Shown piece by piece: positions 61,273-64,000 of a stretch of 64,000 nucleotides of DNA. Both the position numbers and the translations under genes were made by a program. Below the pieces are notes generated by a model, which worked only from the letters and a program-made list of their open reading frames with translations, searched no databases and was not told the DNA's origin. How positions within the stretch are numbered: the first letter of the stretch is position 1; each line of letters begins with the position of its first letter. Source of the DNA: DASXQK01 sp963724385 (lineage in GTDB: Bacteria; Pseudomonadota; Alphaproteobacteria; Dongiales; Dongiaceae). The stretch spans positions 1,054,001-1,118,000 of the forward strand of contig CAVRUJ010000001.1 of NCBI GenBank assembly GCA_963724385.1, written 5' to 3'.

Positions 61273-62373
61273 ATGTCCGGCCAAGACGACGGCCCCGCCC
61301 CGCGGCGGGGCTTCGCCTTTCGGCCCGAAGGGCTGATTTCCGGTCCGGCCGCGGTCCGCGCCGTGGAAGCGGGAACGGCCTTTCCCCTGGCGGGCGGTCC
61401 GCTCGCCTTCAGCGCCTGCGAGGTCGTGGCAGAGTCCGGACGGATCGTTCTGCCCTTGGCCGAAGCGCGCGCCTGGGCCGCCCGGGCAGGGCTGGGCGAC
61501 GAAATGGCGGCGGCCATCGCACGGGTGACTGTGCCCCGCCCGCCCTTCGCGGGATTGTCCCTCGACCGGCCACGGATCATGGGCGTGGTCAACGTGACGC
61601 CGGACAGCTTCTCCGACGGCGGCGACTTCGCCGACACCGAAATCGCGATCACCCATGGCCTGGCGCTCCGCGACGCAGGCGCCGACATCCTCGACATCGG
61701 CGGCGAATCCACCAGGCCCGGCTCCGAGCCTTTGCCCGTCGAAACGGAGCTTGCCCGCATCTTGCCGGTGATCCGGGCCCTCTCCCGCGCCGGGGCGCTG
61801 GTCTCCGTCGACACCCGCCGGGCGCGGGTCATGAGCGAGGCGATCGCCGCCGGTGCGCGCATCGTCAACGACATCACGGCGCTCGTCGGCGACCCTGAGA
61901 GCCTCGGGCTGGTCGCCAGGGCGGGCGTGTCCGTGGTGCTCATGCACATGCAGGGCGAGCCTCGCAGCATGCAGGCGAACCCGGTCTATGTCGAAGCGCC
62001 TCTCGACATCCGCGACTTCTTCGTCGACCGGCTGGCGGCCTGCGCCGCGGCGGGCGTCCCGGCGGAACGGATCGCCATCGATCCCGGCATCGGCTTCGGC
62101 AAGAATGACCGGCACAACATCGCGATCCTTCAGGGTCTCGGATTCTTTCATGAACTCGGCGTTCCGATCCTCCTCGGCGTCTCGCGCAAGAGCTTCATCG
62201 GGCGCTTGAGCCGGAAGGAACCGCCGAAGCAGCGCCTGGCAGGGTCCCTTGCCGCCGGTTTGGCCGGGCTCGACCGGGGCGTCCAGATTCTCCGGGTTCA
62301 TGACGTGGCCGAGACGCGCCAGGCGACGGCCGTTTGGCAGGCCCTCGTTCACCCGGTATCATCGGCCCCATGA
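61273..62373 (+). CDS. folP: Dihydropteroate synthase
   Basis: 366 residues; the enzyme joins p-aminobenzoate to the pterin in folate synthesis and is the sulfonamide target. The TIM barrel starts near residue 100 (IMGVVNVTPDSFSDGGDF) with DIGGESTRPGS, VNDI, HMQGEPRSMQ and IDPGIGFGKN. About 95 residues before it form an N-terminal extension of unknown role, common in alphaproteobacteria. ATG 61273 is preferred to an upstream TTG (61267). It overlaps glmM by four bases. Confidence 0.93.
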   Translation: MSGQDDGPAPRRGFAFRPEGLISGPAAVRAVEAGTAFPLAGGPLAFSACEVVAESGRIVLPLAEARAWAARAGLGDEMAAAIARVTVPRPPFAGLSLDRPRIMGVVNVTPDSFSDGGDFADTEIAITHGLALRDAGADILDIGGESTRPGSEPLPVETELARILPVIRALSRAGALVSVDTRRARVMSEAIAAGARIVNDITALVGDPESLGLVARAGVSVVLMHMQGEPRSMQANPVYVEAPLDIRDFFVDRLAACAAAGVPAERIAIDPGIGFGKNDRHNIAILQGLGFFHELGVPILLGVSRKSFIGRLSRKEPPKQRLAGSLAAGLAGLDRGVQILRVHDVAETRQATAVWQALVHPVSSAP

Positions 62374-63725
62374 CTCGCAAGCTTTTTGGCACCGACGGGC
62401 TGCGCGGCACTGCCAACCGCGAACCGATCACCGCGCGTATCGCGCTCGAGCTGGCCTTGGCCGCCGGCGCCCAGTTCCGCCGGGGCAACCACCGCCATCG
62501 GGTCGTCATCGGCAAGGACACGCGGCTTTCGGGTTACATGCTGGAGCCGGCGCTGGCCGCCGGCTTCGTTTCCATGGGCATGGACGCCATCATGCTCGGC
62601 CCGCTCCCCACGCCGGCCGTGGCGATGCTGACCAGGTCGCTCCGGGCCGATGTCGGGGTCATGATCTCCGCCTCGCACAATCCCTATCAGGACAATGGCA
62701 TCAAGTTGTTTGGCCCCGACGGCTACAAGCTGTCGGACCAGATCGAGGCGGCCATCGAAGCCAGGATGCGCGACGCCCACGCCTCGCTCGCCAAGCCCGA
62801 GGCCCTCGGCCGGGCGGTGCGCCTCGAAGATGCCCGCGGCCGCTATATCGAATTCGTCAAGAACAGCTTTCCCAAGGGCCTCACCCTCGATGGCCTCAAG
62901 ATCGTCGTCGACTGCGCCCATGGCGCCTCCTATCGCGTGGCGCCGACGGTGCTCGAAGAGCTGGGCGCCCAGGTGATCGCGATCGGGGTCGAACCCAACG
63001 GCACCAACATCAATCGCGACTGCGGCGCGACTGCGCCCGATGCCATGTGCAAGGCGGTGCTGGCCGAAGGCGCGCATCTTGGATTGGCGCTCGACGGCGA
63101 CGCCGACCGGCTCATCGTCGCCGACGAGAAGGGGCGCGTGCTGGACGGAGACCAGCTCATGGCCCTCATCGCGCGTTCCTGGGCGAGCGCGGGCAGGCTT
63201 GCGGGCGGCGCCATCGTAGCCACGGTGATGTCGAACCTCGCGCTCGAACGCTATCTTGCCGGCCTCGGCCTCCAGCTCCTGCGTACCCCGGTGGGCGACC
63301 GGTACGTCGTCGAGCGCATGCGCGCCGGGGGCTTCAACGTCGGCGGCGAGCAGTCGGGCCACATCATCCTGTCGGATTTCATCACCACCGGCGACGGGCT
63401 GATCGCGGCGCTCCAAGTCCTGGCCGTGCTGGTGGCCTCGGCCAGGCCGGCAAGCGAGACCGGCCGGGTCTTCGACCCGCTGCCCCAGCGCCTCAGGAGC
63501 CTGAAGGTCGAAGCGACGGCAAAACCGCTCGACAGCGCCGGCGTAAAGGCGGCAATCCGCGACGCCGAGGCAGCGCTGGGCACGGCGGGCAGAATTCTGG
63601 TGCGCAAGTCGGGCACCGAGCCCGTCATCCGCGTCATGGCCGAAGGCGAAGACGAAGTCGTCGTGGGTCAGGCGATCGACGTCGTCATCCGCGCCATCGA
63701 AGCCGCGCTCACCGCCGCGGCGTAG
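62370..63725 (+). CDS. glmM: Phosphoglucosamine mutase
   Basis: 451-residue enzyme converting glucosamine 6-phosphate to glucosamine 1-phosphate for wall and LPS precursors. It has KLFGTDGLRG at the N-terminus, the phosphoserine loop MISASHNPYQDNG, the metal loop LDGDADR, GGEQSGH and the phosphate-binding RKSGTEPVIRVM. It is coupled to folP by an ATGA overlap. Its TAG stop is also the first three bases of a palindromic repeat. Confidence 0.96.
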   Translation: MTRKLFGTDGLRGTANREPITARIALELALAAGAQFRRGNHRHRVVIGKDTRLSGYMLEPALAAGFVSMGMDAIMLGPLPTPAVAMLTRSLRADVGVMISASHNPYQDNGIKLFGPDGYKLSDQIEAAIEARMRDAHASLAKPEALGRAVRLEDARGRYIEFVKNSFPKGLTLDGLKIVVDCAHGASYRVAPTVLEELGAQVIAIGVEPNGTNINRDCGATAPDAMCKAVLAEGAHLGLALDGDADRLIVADEKGRVLDGDQLMALIARSWASAGRLAGGAIVATVMSNLALERYLAGLGLQLLRTPVGDRYVVERMRAGGFNVGGEQSGHIILSDFITTGDGLIAALQVLAVLVASARPASETGRVFDPLPQRLRSLKVEATAKPLDSAGVKAAIRDAEAALGTAGRILVRKSGTEPVIRVMAEGEDEVVVGQAIDVVIRAIEAALTAAA

Positions 63726-63774
63726 AGCCTGATCGTCTCAAGCCTGTTTGGCTTGAGACGTGAATCAGGCTCTA
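63723..63774. repeat. TAGAGC-ended palindrome at the glmM stop
   Basis: Outer arms TAGAGCCTGAT (63723-63733) and ATCAGGCTCTA (63764-63774); inner arms GTCTCAAGCC (63735-63744) and GGCTTGAGAC (63750-63759). It would fold into a 21-bp hairpin and could also act as the glmM terminator. Confidence 0.8.
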
Positions 63775-63785
63775 AATCCAACATG

Positions 63786-63836
63786 TAGAGCAAGATTCAC
63801 GGGTCAGCTTGAGTCAAGCTGACCCGATCTTGCTCT
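63786..63836. repeat. TAGAGC-ended palindrome, second copy
   Basis: Outer arms AGAGCAAGAT (63787-63796) and ATCTTGCTCT (63827-63836), inner arms GGGTCAGCTTGA and TCAAGCTGACCC (63801-63825). It is similar in plan to the repeats at 63723 and 21305, with the same ATGTAGAGCA beginning as the 21305 copy. Confidence 0.8.
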
Positions 63837-63845
63837 TGCGCTACA

Positions 63846-63953
63846 CCCTCACCCTCCCGCCGCTACGCGTCGGGCCCCTCGTCGATCCGCGTTGCGGATC
63901 GACCCCGCTACGCGGGCAAGGGGCCTATTGCGTCAGCAATGGGAAGGTGAGGG
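63846..63953. repeat. Multi-hairpin dyad element after glmM
   Basis: Outer arms CCCTCACC (63846-63853) and GGTGAGGG (63946-63953) enclose three inner dyads: GGCCCCT with AGGGGCC, TCGATCCGC-GTT-GCGGATCGA, and CCCGC-TAC-GCGGG. A branched RNA or cruciform structure is likely. No gene fits here. Confidence 0.65.
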
Positions 63954-63955
63954 CG

Positions 63956-64000
63956 TCAGACGACGAGGCCATCGCTGGCCGGGCCTTCACGCAGAAGGGC
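63956..64000 (-). CDS. Possible C-terminal end of a minus-strand gene (cut by window edge)
   Basis: Read on the minus strand, the last 45 bases give ALLREGPASDGLVV and a TGA stop. The codon choice (G/C third positions) looks coding and the preceding repeats end exactly before it. Too short to assign a product; the rest lies outside the window. Confidence 0.35.
   Translation of the reverse strand, partial: ALLREGPASDGLVV

Overview
The window is a gene-dense, GC-rich (roughly two-thirds G+C by eye) piece of a bacterial chromosome. The gene families point to an alphaproteobacterium, most likely in or near the Rhodospirillales. The clues are a DUF1013/TrcR protein, DUF465, DUF1192, DUF4164 and TIGR02444 proteins, a class I lysyl-tRNA synthetase, a zinc-free L31, an archaeal-type class I aldolase, the order zapA - 6S RNA - 5-FCL, and the ruvCAB-ybgC-tolQRAB-pal-cpoB-tilS-ftsH-folP-glmM block. 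This placement is inference; no rRNA gene is present. I saw no transposase, integrase, phage gene, CRISPR array, tRNA or rRNA.

Layout. 0.1-4.4 kb: a DinG-type helicase split by a frameshift, an S49 peptidase and a single-domain receiver, all on the minus strand. 4.7-7.4 kb: an OLD-like ATPase/TOPRIM protein flanked by two 126-residue CheY-like receivers. 7.4-12.7 kb: a tiny membrane peptide, a short-chain dehydrogenase, an agmatinase-like hydrolase, a degenerate M24 (creatinase-like) protein, an MFS transporter and a flavodoxin-fold protein. 12.8-20.3 kb: housekeeping genes (lysyl-tRNA synthetase, RlpA, P1 peptidase, YgfZ, OsmC, phosphofructokinase, UbiX). 20.3-28.2 kb: an epimerase-like protein, propionyl-CoA synthetase, TrcR, a quinone oxidoreductase, O-acetylhomoserine sulfhydrylase and an alpha/beta hydrolase. 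28.4-33.4 kb: a small heat-shock gene with an RpoH-type promoter and a ROSE-like RNA thermometer, rpmE, a large membrane spermidine-synthase-like protein, an exported isoaspartyl-methyltransferase-like protein and frataxin. 33.4-39.3 kb: a dehydrogenase, a DenD-like epimerase, and an operon for an OmpA-like protein plus a MotA/MotB-like pair. 39.5-46.1 kb: suhB, efp (with an altered tip loop) and a carbon-metabolism run tkt-gap-hypothetical-fba-thiE-like. 46.4-49.4 kb: DUF4164, zapA, 6S RNA, 5-FCL, YmdB and YebC. 49.4-63.7 kb: the ruvCAB / Tol-Pal / cpoB / tilS / ftsH / folP / glmM block, all on the plus strand and tightly packed.

How the genes work together. The 49-58 kb block links Holliday-junction processing to the Tol-Pal envelope machine. 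It contains one unusual gene: between tolA and tolB lies a predicted lipoprotein whose body is a second copy of the TolA C-terminal domain. A second motor-like envelope set (35.3-39.3 kb) pairs an ExbB/MotA channel carrying a long repeat tail with a coiled-coil OmpA/MotB protein. Intergenic DNA is rich in dyad repeats of several families: a bipartite double hairpin (three copies), TAGAGC-ended palindromes (three copies), a REP-like repeat right before tilS, and a cluster of hairpins after glmM.

The best candidates for something undescribed are the TolA-domain lipoprotein, the OLD-like protein with two receivers, the exported methyltransferase-like pair, the repeat-tailed motor operon and the EF-P variant. 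Everything functional here is read from sequence and remembered family features, without database searches.
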